Below, in pieces: positions 17,220-25,918 of a DNA stretch of 64,000 nucleotides. Source of the DNA: J027 sp034437655 (GTDB lineage Bacteria > Chloroflexota > Anaerolineae > Aggregatilineales > J027); contig DAOTTU010000072.1 of NCBI GenBank assembly GCA_034437655.1, positions 1 to 64,000 of the forward strand, read 5' to 3'. The notes below the pieces were generated by a model. The model was not told the origin of the DNA. It made no database searches and was given only the letters and a program-made list of their open reading frames with translations. The first letter of the stretch is position 1, and each line of letters begins with the position of its first letter. The translations under genes were made by a program, and so were the position numbers.

Positions 17220-18626
17220 TTAGAAGTTAATCGGCTGCCCTTCCAGCCCATGTGCCGCTTCTTTAACGGCTTCGCTGAGGGTCGGGTGTGGGTAAACGGT
17301 GCGGCTCAATTCTTCGGGCGTTAGCTCAGCCTGGTGCGACATCGTCAACCCAAACAACAGTTCCGTGACATCAGGACCGATCATGTGTGCGCCCAGAATT
17401 TCACCATATTTCTTGTCAGAAATCAGCTTCACAAAGCCGGTATAGTCCCCAAGACCATGCGCTTTACCGTTCGCTTGAAAGGGGAATTTCGAGACGTTGA
17501 TGTCGTAGCCAGCGTCGGTTGCTTCGGCTTCTGTGTAACCAAAACTGGCAACCTGTGGCTGGCAATAGGTGGCGCGTGGCATGAACTTATAGGTCAGTTC
17601 GATCGTTTCTTCCCCGGCGATATGCTCAGCACAGACAACGCCCATCGCTTCGGCAACGTGCGCCAACATCAGCTTGGCGGTAACATCCCCAATCGCCCAG
17701 ACGCCCGGCACGTTGGTCGCCATGCGTTCGTCGATCGCAATCCCCGTGCGCGGATCATAGTCTAGCCCGGCGATGTTTTCGATTCCGTAACCCTCCAGCC
17801 GCGGACGGAAGCCAATCGCCTGCATACACTCACCTGCTTCGAGTGTTTCTTGTGTACCATCGGGTTTTGTGACCTTAACCTGCACTTTGTCACCTGTTTC
17901 TTTGATTTCATCGACTTTAGTGTTGGTCAGTACCGTAACGCCCATCCGCTTATAAGATTTTTCCAGCTCAGCCGAGACTTCTTCGTCTTCGTTAGGCAAC
18001 ATCCGTGGCATGTATTCGACCATCGTCACCTGTACCCCGTAATTGTGCATGATGTAGGCAAATTCGCTGCCGATTGCCCCTGCACCAACGATAATGATAC
18101 TGTCGGGGAGGGTGTCACGCTGGATAACTTCGAGATAGGTCGTCACCCGTTCAGTAACGCTGGTGTTGGGTAGTAAGGCGGTGACAGAACCCGTAGAGAG
18201 GATCAGGTTTTTGGTTGTGAGCGTCGCGCTGCTACCATCATTTAATTCAACGTGAAGCGTGTTTTTGTCCCGGATGGTGCCCCAGCCTTCATAGGTGGCA
18301 ATGTTGTTTTTGCGCATCAAAAACTGCACACCTTTGACACGCCCGTTCGCCACTTTGCGGCTGCGTTTGAAGGCTACGCTGTAGTCTGCCTGCACGCCAC
18401 CTTCGTAGATGAAGCCGAACTCTTTGGCGCGGTCACGGATTATGTGTGCCAGTTCAGCGTTACGCAGCAGGGCTTTGGAAGGGATACAGCCAACATTCAG
18501 GCAGACCCCGCCCCACCACTCCTTTTCGACGATTGCGGTGTTGAGGCCAAGTTGGGCCGCACGAATTGCTGCCGTGTAGCCGCCGGGGCCAGCACCGAGC
18601 ACAATCACATCGTATTCTTGAGCCAT
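17220..18626 (-). CDS. lpdA: Dihydrolipoyl dehydrogenase (E3)
   Basis: FAD enzyme that reoxidises the dihydrolipoyl arms of the pyruvate dehydrogenase E2 using NAD+. The product is 468 aa, the typical length. The FAD motif GAGPGGYTAAIRAAQLG starts at residue 11. The redox-active disulfide is Cys42/Cys47 in GGVCLNVGCIPSKAL. The NAD motif is VGAGAIGSEFAYI, and the catalytic His-Glu pair lies in HPTLSE near the C-terminus. The gene is on the same strand as pdhABC (24-27 kb) and directly follows lipB, so the lipoyl functions are clustered. A good promoter lies just upstream, in the end of lipB. A terminator follows the stop. Confidence 0.96.
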   Translation of the reverse strand: MAQEYDVIVLGAGPGGYTAAIRAAQLGLNTAIVEKEWWGGVCLNVGCIPSKALLRNAELAHIIRDRAKEFGFIYEGGVQADYSVAFKRSRKVANGRVKGVQFLMRKNNIATYEGWGTIRDKNTLHVELNDGSSATLTTKNLILSTGSVTALLPNTSVTERVTTYLEVIQRDTLPDSIIIVGAGAIGSEFAYIMHNYGVQVTMVEYMPRMLPNEDEEVSAELEKSYKRMGVTVLTNTKVDEIKETGDKVQVKVTKPDGTQETLEAGECMQAIGFRPRLEGYGIENIAGLDYDPRTGIAIDERMATNVPGVWAIGDVTAKLMLAHVAEAMGVVCAEHIAGEETIELTYKFMPRATYCQPQVASFGYTEAEATDAGYDINVSKFPFQANGKAHGLGDYTGFVKLISDKKYGEILGAHMIGPDVTELLFGLTMSHQAELTPEELSRTVYPHPTLSEAVKEAAHGLEGQPINF

Positions 18627-18681
18627 GTATAGGATCGCTCCTTGCGCGAGTGTTTGTTTGAAGTGTTATTGTGATATATCA

Positions 18682-18710
18682 ATTATAGCGGGAATGGTCA
18701 GGATTTTAAA
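18682..18710 (-). promoter_or_regulatory. Putative sigma-70 promoter of lpdA
   Basis: On the minus strand TTTAAA (18705-18710), 17 bases, TATAAT (18682-18687). The -10 box is perfect and the -35 matches 4 of 6. It starts in the last codons of lipB and lies about 55 bp upstream of the lpdA ATG, so E3 may be made independently of lipB. Confidence 0.5.
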
Positions 18711-19422
18711 TTCCACTTAAATTTTCAATGGGGACCATGTGTCGTTCAAAGACCGCCCCGAAAGCATCAATCAGCGCCATGTGGACCTCAGCAAGGGAAA
18801 CGGAGTGCCCCATATATTGCTGCATACTGATGACGGGTTTGTCAGCAATGCCACATGGCACAATGCCCTCAAACAGTGACATATCTGGATTGACGTTCAG
18901 CGCGAAGCCGTGATAAGTCACGCAGCGCACCGTCACCTTTACCCCAATAGCAGCAATTTTAGTGAGTGTGCCATCTTCAGCGAGTACCCATACACCTGAA
19001 AACCCCGGTAAACGTTCACCCGGAATATCAAACCGGGCCAGTGCCTTGATAATCACAGCTTCTAAAGCACGAATATATGCCACCACATCGGCGCGCAACC
19101 CGCTGCTGTCGCTAGCCAGCTTTACGATAGGGTAGCCAACAATCTGCCCGGGGCCATGATAGGTGATGTCGCCGCCACGGTCCGCACGATGAACCGCGAT
19201 GCCACGCCGGACACGTTCTTCAGCCGAAAGCAAGAGATGGTCTGTCGAGGCAGCACTGCCGAGGGTGTAGACGTGTGGATGCTGGAGAAGCAACAGGGTA
19301 TCGTCGCGGCGGTTTTGTCCTCTTTCGGCAGCATAGTCTTGCTGTAGTGCCAGAGCATCAGCATAAGGTACTGGTGCCGAAAGCATATGCACTTCACATT
19401 GTGGGTGTATGTCTTCGCGCAC
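18706..19422 (-). CDS. lipB: Octanoyl-[acyl-carrier-protein]:protein N-octanoyltransferase
   Basis: Transfers octanoate from ACP to the lipoyl domain Lys of E2 subunits, the first step of lipoate assembly. The product is 238 aa. The family motif RGGDITYHGPGQ is at residues 82-93. The catalytic Lys is Lys155 in TKIAAIGVKV and the catalytic Cys is Cys190 in GIVPCGI. The start is GTG at 19422, overlapping the upstream stop by one base (TAGTG). Substrates in this window are the E2 at 23555-24877 and possibly others elsewhere. No lipA was seen here. Confidence 0.95.
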   Translation of the reverse strand: MREDIHPQCEVHMLSAPVPYADALALQQDYAAERGQNRRDDTLLLLQHPHVYTLGSAASTDHLLLSAEERVRRGIAVHRADRGGDITYHGPGQIVGYPIVKLASDSSGLRADVVAYIRALEAVIIKALARFDIPGERLPGFSGVWVLAEDGTLTKIAAIGVKVTVRCVTYHGFALNVNPDMSLFEGIVPCGIADKPVISMQQYMGHSVSLAEVHMALIDAFGAVFERHMVPIENLSGI

Positions 19423-19895
19423 TACTTGAAGAACATCCTTAAGTCCATGCGGCCAAGACGGACGCTGTCCCCGTCATGGACGATACGCGGTTCATTTTCA
19501 GACAAGCGCTCACCGTTCAAAAATGTGTGGTTTGTACTCCCTAAATCGGTGATATAAACTTGATTGCCGTCGCGGGTTAGCATGGCGTGTTGCCGCGAGA
19601 CACCCATTTCATCAGCACCGTAAGCGTCAAGGTTGAGATAAATATGGTCACTCGGGTTGCCGCTACGGCCAAGGATGAGCCGATCTTCAATGCGGATTGT
19701 TACCGGGTCTGGCACCTCTTGAATATGCAGGAAGATGATACTTTCGTTACTGAGTTCGGTGCTACCGGCTTGTAAGCCATCGTTGTCGTCTAGCTTGGCG
19801 GTACCAACCGAAATATGCTCTAAAGCGACGCCACATTTCTTACAGAAATAGGCCCCTTCCAAGTTTTCTGTGCCACAATTTGAACATATAATCAT
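19422..19895 (-). CDS. Zinc-ribbon and FHA domain protein
   Basis: A 157-residue protein. The N-terminal zinc ribbon (ICSNCGTENLEGAYFCKKCG) has four Cys. After an acidic linker, an FHA domain occupies residues about 60-155: LILGRSGNPSDHIYL, MGVSRQHAMLTR, VYITDLGSTNHTFLNGERL. The Arg, Ser-Arg-His and Asn residues that bind phosphothreonine are present. It should recognise a phosphorylated partner; no Ser/Thr kinase is encoded in this window. The ATG at 19895 gives the usual zinc-ribbon N-terminus. An alternative TTG at 19904 adds three residues. Neither has a well-placed ribosome-binding site. It is coupled to lipB (TAGTG). Confidence 0.87.
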   Translation of the reverse strand: MIICSNCGTENLEGAYFCKKCGVALEHISVGTAKLDDNDGLQAGSTELSNESIIFLHIQEVPDPVTIRIEDRLILGRSGNPSDHIYLNLDAYGADEMGVSRQHAMLTRDGNQVYITDLGSTNHTFLNGERLSENEPRIVHDGDSVRLGRMDLRMFFK

Positions 19896-19967
19896 GATGG
19901 ACAATGGCGAGACGCCATGCTCCTTTCCGTTATAAAAATAGCGTTGCTGAGCAGACTACCGCCTCAT

Positions 19968-20726
19968 CTAATACACACGACCATGATGAAAATAGCCCGG
20001 TTTGGCGCGTGTGGGGGCGGGTGGTTTGCCCTGGTGTTCTTCTAGAAACTGCAACAACGTTTCAAACGCAAGTTCTGAAATATCGGGGTTATATTCAGGT
20101 GACACATGGTTGTAGAAGGCATGATGTGCGTTTGGGTATTGTACGACCTGATGACGCGCGTCAGTGGCGGCCAATTCTGCGCGGAATGGCTCAGCGTGAC
20201 GGCTCAGGGGGTCCAGCCCGCCCAGAATCGCCATGACCGGGCACTGCAACTGATCAAGCTGTCCCAAAAACGGACCAGGATCACCAGACATCAGCACTGC
20301 CGCCATAATATCATCATGCTCTAGCGCAAGTCGTAAGCCAATATCTGCGCCTAAGTCCCAACCTACCAGCGCAATTTTGCGGTTACAACGTGGATGGGTG
20401 CGCAATGCTTCTAGCCCGGCGTTGACCTTTGGCGGTGCAGAGGGCTTATAGCGTGCTTCAAGTGCGTCGGCTTGAATCTGTGCGTCAGCACGATTGCCCT
20501 CAAACAAATCTGGCACAATGACATAATAACCAGATTCTGCAAGGCGGTGTGCTGTTGCGCGTGCAACAGCCTGTAGGCCCCAGTCGTCGTGCAACAGCAC
20601 CAAGCCGGGGAAGGGGCCACCATGCACGGGATGTGCCCAGAAGGCTGGCACATAAGTTTGAACGTCAGTCACCACACGAATGAAGCCACTGCTGATATGA
20701 TGCTGAAGGTGGTGTGAATCTGGCAT
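19968..20726 (-). CDS. Dienelactone-hydrolase-family alpha/beta hydrolase with Asp at the nucleophile position
   Basis: A 252-residue alpha/beta hydrolase of the DLH family. The oxyanion-side strand GLVLLHDDWGL is followed by the long ARATAHRLAESGYYVIVPDLF stretch typical of DLH (split here at residue 20). The elbow after strand 5 reads VGWDLGAD, so the nucleophile (Cys or Ser in most of the family) is Asp124. The acid is probably Asp172 in GGLDPLS and the general base His202 in NAHHAFYN. The substrate is unknown. An Asp nucleophile is used by dehalogenases and epoxide hydrolases of the same fold, but the overall sequence is DLH-like. No signal peptide is visible. Confidence 0.85.
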   Translation of the reverse strand: MPDSHHLQHHISSGFIRVVTDVQTYVPAFWAHPVHGGPFPGLVLLHDDWGLQAVARATAHRLAESGYYVIVPDLFEGNRADAQIQADALEARYKPSAPPKVNAGLEALRTHPRCNRKIALVGWDLGADIGLRLALEHDDIMAAVLMSGDPGPFLGQLDQLQCPVMAILGGLDPLSRHAEPFRAELAATDARHQVVQYPNAHHAFYNHVSPEYNPDISELAFETLLQFLEEHQGKPPAPTRAKPGYFHHGRVY

Positions 20727-20809
20727 TCAACGCTTCCTATTAAGCCTATTTGATTGGCGACGGTGTCTTCATTTTGGCGAATTCTGGGCGCTTGCGCAAG
20801 TTTGAGTCC

Positions 20810-21754
20810 TTAAACACGTCGTGCCGCAAGTGCAATCGGCTCTGCAACGTCGAGTGCGTCAGACTCTACCATAGCGCGGGTCGCGTCATCAACAAATAGC
20901 ACCAGGTCAGTATAGTCCTCGCGGGCGGCACGGTCACGCACGGCTGAAATCATGTGCGAAGACAGGGGCCGTTGTGTCCATAAATAAACGTGGGCCCGTT
21001 GTGGTAGGTAACGGTCCTGCACCAGCAAGTAGATACCAACCTGCCCGGACAATTCCAGACGATAACGGTGGGTTTTTGGCTCAACCAATTCAGGAACGCA
21101 ATTCCAGAATCCGGGCCAGATATGTTGCCATTCGTGTCGGGCATTCTGGCGACGCCCAAACGGCATATGCCATTGCTTAATTGTTGCCGGGTTGAAATCA
21201 GTGAGGGCCGTGGCTTTATAGACAACACGTCCTTCCCGCGCAGGAACAGTCACTTCACGCCGGGCACTGATCGTCTTAAAGTCGTGGGGAGCGTAATAGT
21301 CGGACGGTGACGAGACAAGCACCTGTTGTAGTCGCATAACGCTCGCCATTTCCAGCACATATTCAATCAACTCATCGGCAATTTGTTGGGCATCTTGTGC
21401 TTCTGGATGCACTACCAGCGTATTGAAATTAATGTGCGCCCCATACGGCGCGGGTTCATAACCGATGGAAACTTCCGCTTCACCCAGCACAAAGCCATCT
21501 TTTTCTACCACCAACGGAATTTCATCATCATAGCGCAGCAGATACGCCAGCCACACCGCACATGTTTCGACCGACATCCACGGCCCGCCGTTCATATAGC
21601 GCTCAAAGAGGCTTAATTCCTCATACGGAACAGGCGTGCGGGTACCGTCAGAATTCAGCCGAGTGAACACACCGTTTTTTACATTCGAACAATAAATATC
21701 TGTGATTGCATAGGTGTCTGACAATGACGCCTGTCGCACAATAAGTTGGGACAA
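20810..21754 (-). CDS. GNAT-family N-acetyltransferase
   Basis: A 314-residue protein whose first half is a GNAT domain. It opens LIVRQASLSDTYAITDIYC, has a central VLGEAEVSIG strand, and then NTLVVHPEAQDAQQIADELI, the acetyl-CoA-binding region. The second half (about 175-314) is less conserved and may be a partial second GNAT-like domain. The start is taken as TTG at 21754 because AGGGGTGA lies 4-11 bases upstream. A TTG at 21769 would place that site inside the gene. The substrate is not predictable. It stands alone on the minus strand between the FGE-fold gene and the DLH gene. Confidence 0.78.
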   Translation of the reverse strand: MSQLIVRQASLSDTYAITDIYCSNVKNGVFTRLNSDGTRTPVPYEELSLFERYMNGGPWMSVETCAVWLAYLLRYDDEIPLVVEKDGFVLGEAEVSIGYEPAPYGAHINFNTLVVHPEAQDAQQIADELIEYVLEMASVMRLQQVLVSSPSDYYAPHDFKTISARREVTVPAREGRVVYKATALTDFNPATIKQWHMPFGRRQNARHEWQHIWPGFWNCVPELVEPKTHRYRLELSGQVGIYLLVQDRYLPQRAHVYLWTQRPLSSHMISAVRDRAAREDYTDLVLFVDDATRAMVESDALDVAEPIALAARRV

Positions 21755-21853
21755 ATGGTCACCCCTCAAAACAAAAATAGTCAGTCCTGCATTGGACCAA
21801 CTATTCTACTCGGCACACGGCGTTATACCAACATTCAGTTTGCAAGCGGCTGT

Positions 21854-23383
21854 CTATTCAACGCAGCGGAAGCCAACATTGGGCAGGAAGAAATTCGGGT
21901 CGCGGCTGAGTCGATGCACGGTGCGTGAGAACATCGGGATATAGTCCCAGGTGCCGCCACGTACCACAATTTCGCCTGTATTGGCGGTTTCGCGTGGATT
22001 TTCGAAAATGGTACCAGCGCTGGCTCGTTGCTGGTAAAGCGTTGGGTTGAAGTAGTCGGCCGTCCATTCCGCAACGTTTCCAGCCAGGTTCGCGATGCCA
22101 TCTTCAGTTGTGTTACCCTGCGGTACCGTTTGTACCTCCCACGTACCGAGCGCTTCGTTTGGGCCAGTGCCAACCCCGGTGCGGCTTGTGTTGGCGCGGT
22201 TATCGCGCGGTGCCCACTGGAAACCCCAGGGCCAGGTGCTGTTGTCCGTGCCACGCGCGGCGCGTTCCCACTCCGCTTCGCTGGGCAAACGGCGGCCAAG
22301 GGCTTCACAATAGGCCTGCGCACCATTCCAGGACACAAACGTCATCGGAAAATTCGAGCGGTCAAAAGCATCTGGTCGCACAAGATATTGTTCTCCGTCA
22401 AAAGCAATGTCGCTGTTGGTGCCATCGGGGTCGCTGGTGGTCAGGGCACAGACGTTGCTGTTGCAGGCGATCAAGTGTGGGGGAACTGGCGCGTCGGGAT
22501 TTTGTGCCAGCAGGTAGTTTAGAAAAGCAACATATTGCAGAACGTTGACTTCGTACTGCTCCATCTGGAAGGTATCGACCCGCACATCATGCGGCGGCAC
22601 AGAGTCCACGACCATCGTGTCATAGTCACATGTCCCCCCATCAATTGAGATGCAGTTCGCAACCGCCGTGCGCCCTTCCTCTTCAGTTGTACCCATTTTG
22701 AAGACGCCGCCCGGTACTTCGCGCAGTGGTGTCGCAATGGCCAGCAAGGACTGAACACCCGGCCCGGTTGACTGTGGGCTGTTGCCACCGGGGGCTGGCT
22801 GTGTCACTTCAATTTCGGCCCCTTCGCGCGTGTCAGGTGCAGCGCTGTCGGCGCTACCACCCCCTTGCCCCGATGGCGCGAAGCCTATCGTCGCGGTGGG
22901 GGTTAGGCCGGCGGGGACGGGTGTGGCCGCTGTCGTTGTCCCCGTACCACCAACACCTGTCCCGTTACCACTTTCTGGTGCAGAAGTGTCTGCGCCGGGC
23001 AGGCTTGTTGGGGATAAGTTCGCATCGTCAGCGCCTACCATATCGTTGGCGGGGGTATCACCCAAAGGTGCATTCTCATCCGGCGCGGTTGGGTCATCTA
23101 CCATTGTTTCTTGCGCCACATCATCCCCACCAGTTGGGGCCGGGTTCGCGTCGAGATTACTGGTTGTTCCCTGTGGTGGGGGTGCCGTTACCACAACAAC
23201 CTCTGCGGCAGCGGTATTGTCGTCGGTGGTATCTTCGAGCGGCGTCACTTCAATAATTTCAAAAACATAGAGCGAGAGCATCAGGGTAAAAGTACATCCC
23301 ATCCCTAAAATGATCCCGATAATCAGCCATTGAAAGCCTGTGTCACGGCTGCGGCGTGACGATCCGCCTATTCGCATTCCCAT
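21854..23383 (-). CDS. Membrane-anchored formylglycine-generating-enzyme-fold (SUMF1) protein
   Basis: A 509-residue protein. Residues about 17-42 form one membrane helix (WLIIGIILGMGCTFTLMLSL). Residues about 45-220 are a low-complexity Thr/Ala/Pro/Gly/Asp linker, probably extracytoplasmic. Residues about 225-509 are the SUMF1/FGE fold: VPGGVFKMGTTEEEG, FVSWNGAQAYCEALGRRLPS, LAGNVAEWTADYF, and a terminal VGFRCVE. True formylglycine-generating enzymes have a Cys pair shortly before the end (around a YRCAAR motif). Here the region reads TVHRLSR, so oxidase activity is doubtful. A binding or structural role is more likely. GGAG precedes the ATG. Confidence 0.86.
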   Translation of the reverse strand: MGMRIGGSSRRSRDTGFQWLIIGIILGMGCTFTLMLSLYVFEIIEVTPLEDTTDDNTAAAEVVVVTAPPPQGTTSNLDANPAPTGGDDVAQETMVDDPTAPDENAPLGDTPANDMVGADDANLSPTSLPGADTSAPESGNGTGVGGTGTTTAATPVPAGLTPTATIGFAPSGQGGGSADSAAPDTREGAEIEVTQPAPGGNSPQSTGPGVQSLLAIATPLREVPGGVFKMGTTEEEGRTAVANCISIDGGTCDYDTMVVDSVPPHDVRVDTFQMEQYEVNVLQYVAFLNYLLAQNPDAPVPPHLIACNSNVCALTTSDPDGTNSDIAFDGEQYLVRPDAFDRSNFPMTFVSWNGAQAYCEALGRRLPSEAEWERAARGTDNSTWPWGFQWAPRDNRANTSRTGVGTGPNEALGTWEVQTVPQGNTTEDGIANLAGNVAEWTADYFNPTLYQQRASAGTIFENPRETANTGEIVVRGGTWDYIPMFSRTVHRLSRDPNFFLPNVGFRCVE

Positions 23384-23481
23384 ATAGAAAATGTCTCCAC
23401 ACTTATTACACTTATTGCTTTTGTCGAGCGGCTATCATACAGAGAATCGCAGCGGATTTCCACAACGGCTTGTCTACGGAA

Positions 23482-23523
23482 GTAAAACAAGAGCGGCGAT
23501 TTTTTCAATCTACCGCTCCTGTT
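23482..23523 (-). terminator. Rho-independent terminator of the pdhABC operon
   Basis: On the minus strand AACAGGAGCGG and CCGCTCTTGTT form an 11-bp stem with one wobble around a 16-base loop, followed by TTTTACTT. It lies 31 bp after the pdhC stop. Confidence 0.8.
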
Positions 23524-23554
23524 GTAATGCATTGTTTCGGCTAAGTTGCAGGCC

Positions 23555-24877
23555 TTAGATCAGCAGCTTCATCGGGTTTTCGAGCAGTTCGCGCAGGTGT
23601 TTCATGAACTGTGCCCCTTCGGCCCCGTCACTGACACGGTGGTCAATGCTGATGGTCGCTTTCATGCGTGTGCCGACCTTGATTTCGCCGTCAATAACAA
23701 CAGGGACTTCCTTTGCAGAACCAACCGCAAGAATACCTGATTCCGGCGGATTGATGATGGCCAGGAAATGCTCAACATCGTACATACCCAGATTGCTCAC
23801 TGTGAAGGTTGCCCCTTCAACATCTTCGGGGCGAATCTTGCCTTCGCTGGCCGCACGGATCATGCGCTTGTTGTCTACCGCCATATCACTCACGGGGCGA
23901 CGGTCGGCGTCGTGGCACACAACATTAATCAGCCCGTTGTCAACCGCAACGGCGATCCCAACATTCACGCGCTGATGCCGGACGAGCTTATCGCCGTGGA
24001 AATGCGTGTTCAAGTTCGGGAACTGACGCAACGTCAACGCGACTGCTTTCACAATCATGTCGTTAACCGTGACTTTGGTTTCTGGCGTCAGGTTAGCGTT
24101 AATCTGCTTGCGGAGTGCCAGCGCCGGGGCCATATCAATCTCAGATGTGACGTAGAAGTGTGGCACATGCGTGAAGCTGGCAGAAGTCCGCTGACCGACA
24201 ATCTTGCGCATCCGCGTGAGTTCGATGTCTTCGTAGTCGGCTCCGTCGGGCGCGGTATATGTGGGCGCAGCAGGCATGGGCGCACCGGCCTGCCCGGGTG
24301 CAATCGCCGGGGCTGCGGGTGCTTCTGTACCGGGTTCGAAGCCTTCAATATCCTTGCGGATAATGCGGCCACCGGGACCACTGCCGCGGACCTGGCTGAG
24401 GTCGATACCTTCTTCGCGGGCCATACGGCGTGCTAATGGGCTGGCCTTGACGCCCTCGGGGAGGCCACTGCCGTTTTCACTTGCAGGTGCAGCACCACCC
24501 GACGATCCGTTCGAACTCGTTGCTGCCGGACCGGGGGTTGCAGGGCCCGGCTTAGCAGGCGCATCACTATTACCAGCCGGGGCCGTTTCTGCCTTGCCGC
24601 CAGCATTTCCGCCACCAGCCATAGCACTGACATCTTCGCCCTCTTCACCGATAATCGCAATCGGTGCGCCGACTTCTACAATCGAATCCTCTTCAGCCAG
24701 AAATTTGAGGATCGTACCTGTCTGCTGAGCTTCAACTTCAACAGTTGCTTTATCCGTCTCAATTTCGGCAATGACTTCACCCTTGTTGATGGCTTCGCCA
24801 ACGCCTTTCACCCAGCGCACCAGCGTGCCTTCTTCCATGTCGAAGCCGAGTTTGGGCATGTTAAGCACTTCTGCCAT
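23555..24877 (-). CDS. pdhC: Pyruvate dehydrogenase complex E2 (dihydrolipoamide acetyltransferase)
   Basis: Core acetyltransferase of pyruvate dehydrogenase. The product is 440 aa. One lipoyl domain occupies 1-80, with the lipoyl Lys at Lys43 in ETDKATVEV. A Gly/Ala/Pro linker follows (about 85-138). The peripheral-subunit-binding domain is at about 139-178 (ASPLARRMAREEGIDLSQV), then a second Ala/Pro linker. The catalytic domain runs from about 215 with the active-site DHRVSDGA (His413, Asp417). The ATG overlaps the pdhB stop by one base (TAATG), with AAGGAGGTG just upstream. LipB and Lpd encoded on the same strand act on this protein. A terminator follows. Confidence 0.96.
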   Translation of the reverse strand: MAEVLNMPKLGFDMEEGTLVRWVKGVGEAINKGEVIAEIETDKATVEVEAQQTGTILKFLAEEDSIVEVGAPIAIIGEEGEDVSAMAGGGNAGGKAETAPAGNSDAPAKPGPATPGPAATSSNGSSGGAAPASENGSGLPEGVKASPLARRMAREEGIDLSQVRGSGPGGRIIRKDIEGFEPGTEAPAAPAIAPGQAGAPMPAAPTYTAPDGADYEDIELTRMRKIVGQRTSASFTHVPHFYVTSEIDMAPALALRKQINANLTPETKVTVNDMIVKAVALTLRQFPNLNTHFHGDKLVRHQRVNVGIAVAVDNGLINVVCHDADRRPVSDMAVDNKRMIRAASEGKIRPEDVEGATFTVSNLGMYDVEHFLAIINPPESGILAVGSAKEVPVVIDGEIKVGTRMKATISIDHRVSDGAEGAQFMKHLRELLENPMKLLI

Positions 24878-25869
24878 TACAGCACCTCCTTAACCGCTTT
24901 GATAATCTTCTCTGCGCTTGGCAGTGCCATCTGTTCAATCTCGCGTGAATAGGGCAACGGCACATCTTCAGAGGTGACACGCTTGACAGGTGCATCCATC
25001 CAGTCGAAGGCTTCTTCCATCACGCGGGCCGTAATCTCGGCACCAACACCAAACATCGGCAAACCTTCTTCAACCACAACCATGCGGTTCGTTTTCTTGA
25101 AGCTCTCGATGAACTTGGTGGTGTCTAGCGGGCGCAACCAGCGCAGGTCAACAATTTCGACTTCAACACCTTCCTCTGCCAGCGTGTCGGCGGCTTCTTG
25201 AGCCAGGTGAACACCCTTAGAGAAGGTCACAATCGTACAATGTTCCCCCTCGCGCACGACCCGCGACTCACCGACCGGAACAAGATAATCATCATCCAGC
25301 GGCACTTCGGCACGTTTCTGGTAAAGCGTGCTGTGTTCAACCATAAACACAGGATTTTCGTCGCGGATAGCAGTCTTGGTCATCCCATAGGCGTCGTCAG
25401 CTGTGGCCGGACACCCAACATACATTCCCGGGAAATGTGCAAAAATGATTTCCGGGCTGTGCGAGTGTGTTGCGCCAAGCTGACGCCCACCTCCCGTTGT
25501 TGTTCGAATCACAATCGGGACGGTGAATTGGCCGCCGAACATAGAGTGGATTTTGGCGGCGTGGTTAATCATCGCGTCAAGCGCCAGGAATGCAAAATTA
25601 ATCGTCATCAGTTCAGAGACCGGGCGCAAGCCATTCATCGCCGCCCCGACACCAGCCCCAACAATCGCCATTTCAGAAATCGGTGTGTCGCGCACACGGC
25701 GTTCACCAAACTCATCATGAAAACCACGAGTAACCGCATAGGTGCCCCCCCAGACACCAACTTCTTCACCCATGATAAAGACACGGTCATCGCGGTACAT
25801 TTCCTCGCGGAGCGCCTGGGCGATGGCCTCGCGAACCGTCATCCGTTTCGTTTCTGTCATTGTTGCCAT
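24877..25869 (-). CDS. pdhB: Pyruvate dehydrogenase E1 component subunit beta
   Basis: Beta subunit of the thiamine-diphosphate-dependent E1 that decarboxylates pyruvate. The product is 330 aa, standard for the alpha2beta2 form. Diagnostic stretches are FIMGEEVGVWGGTYAVTRGF near residue 31, the DTPISEMAIVGAGVGAAMNG segment (about 61-80), a RTTTGGGRQLGATHSHSPE region near the active site, and the C-terminal domain DLRWLRPLDT. GAGGAAG precedes the ATG. It lies 49 bp after pdhA and overlaps pdhC, so the stoichiometric subunits come from one transcript. Confidence 0.95.
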   Translation of the reverse strand: MATMTETKRMTVREAIAQALREEMYRDDRVFIMGEEVGVWGGTYAVTRGFHDEFGERRVRDTPISEMAIVGAGVGAAMNGLRPVSELMTINFAFLALDAMINHAAKIHSMFGGQFTVPIVIRTTTGGGRQLGATHSHSPEIIFAHFPGMYVGCPATADDAYGMTKTAIRDENPVFMVEHSTLYQKRAEVPLDDDYLVPVGESRVVREGEHCTIVTFSKGVHLAQEAADTLAEEGVEVEIVDLRWLRPLDTTKFIESFKKTNRMVVVEEGLPMFGVGAEITARVMEEAFDWMDAPVKRVTSEDVPLPYSREIEQMALPSAEKIIKAVKEVL

Positions 25870-25918
25870 CTTGTTGTTACTTCCTCATTGTTTTAGTTGG
25901 ACGTCGCGCCCACAGCAT

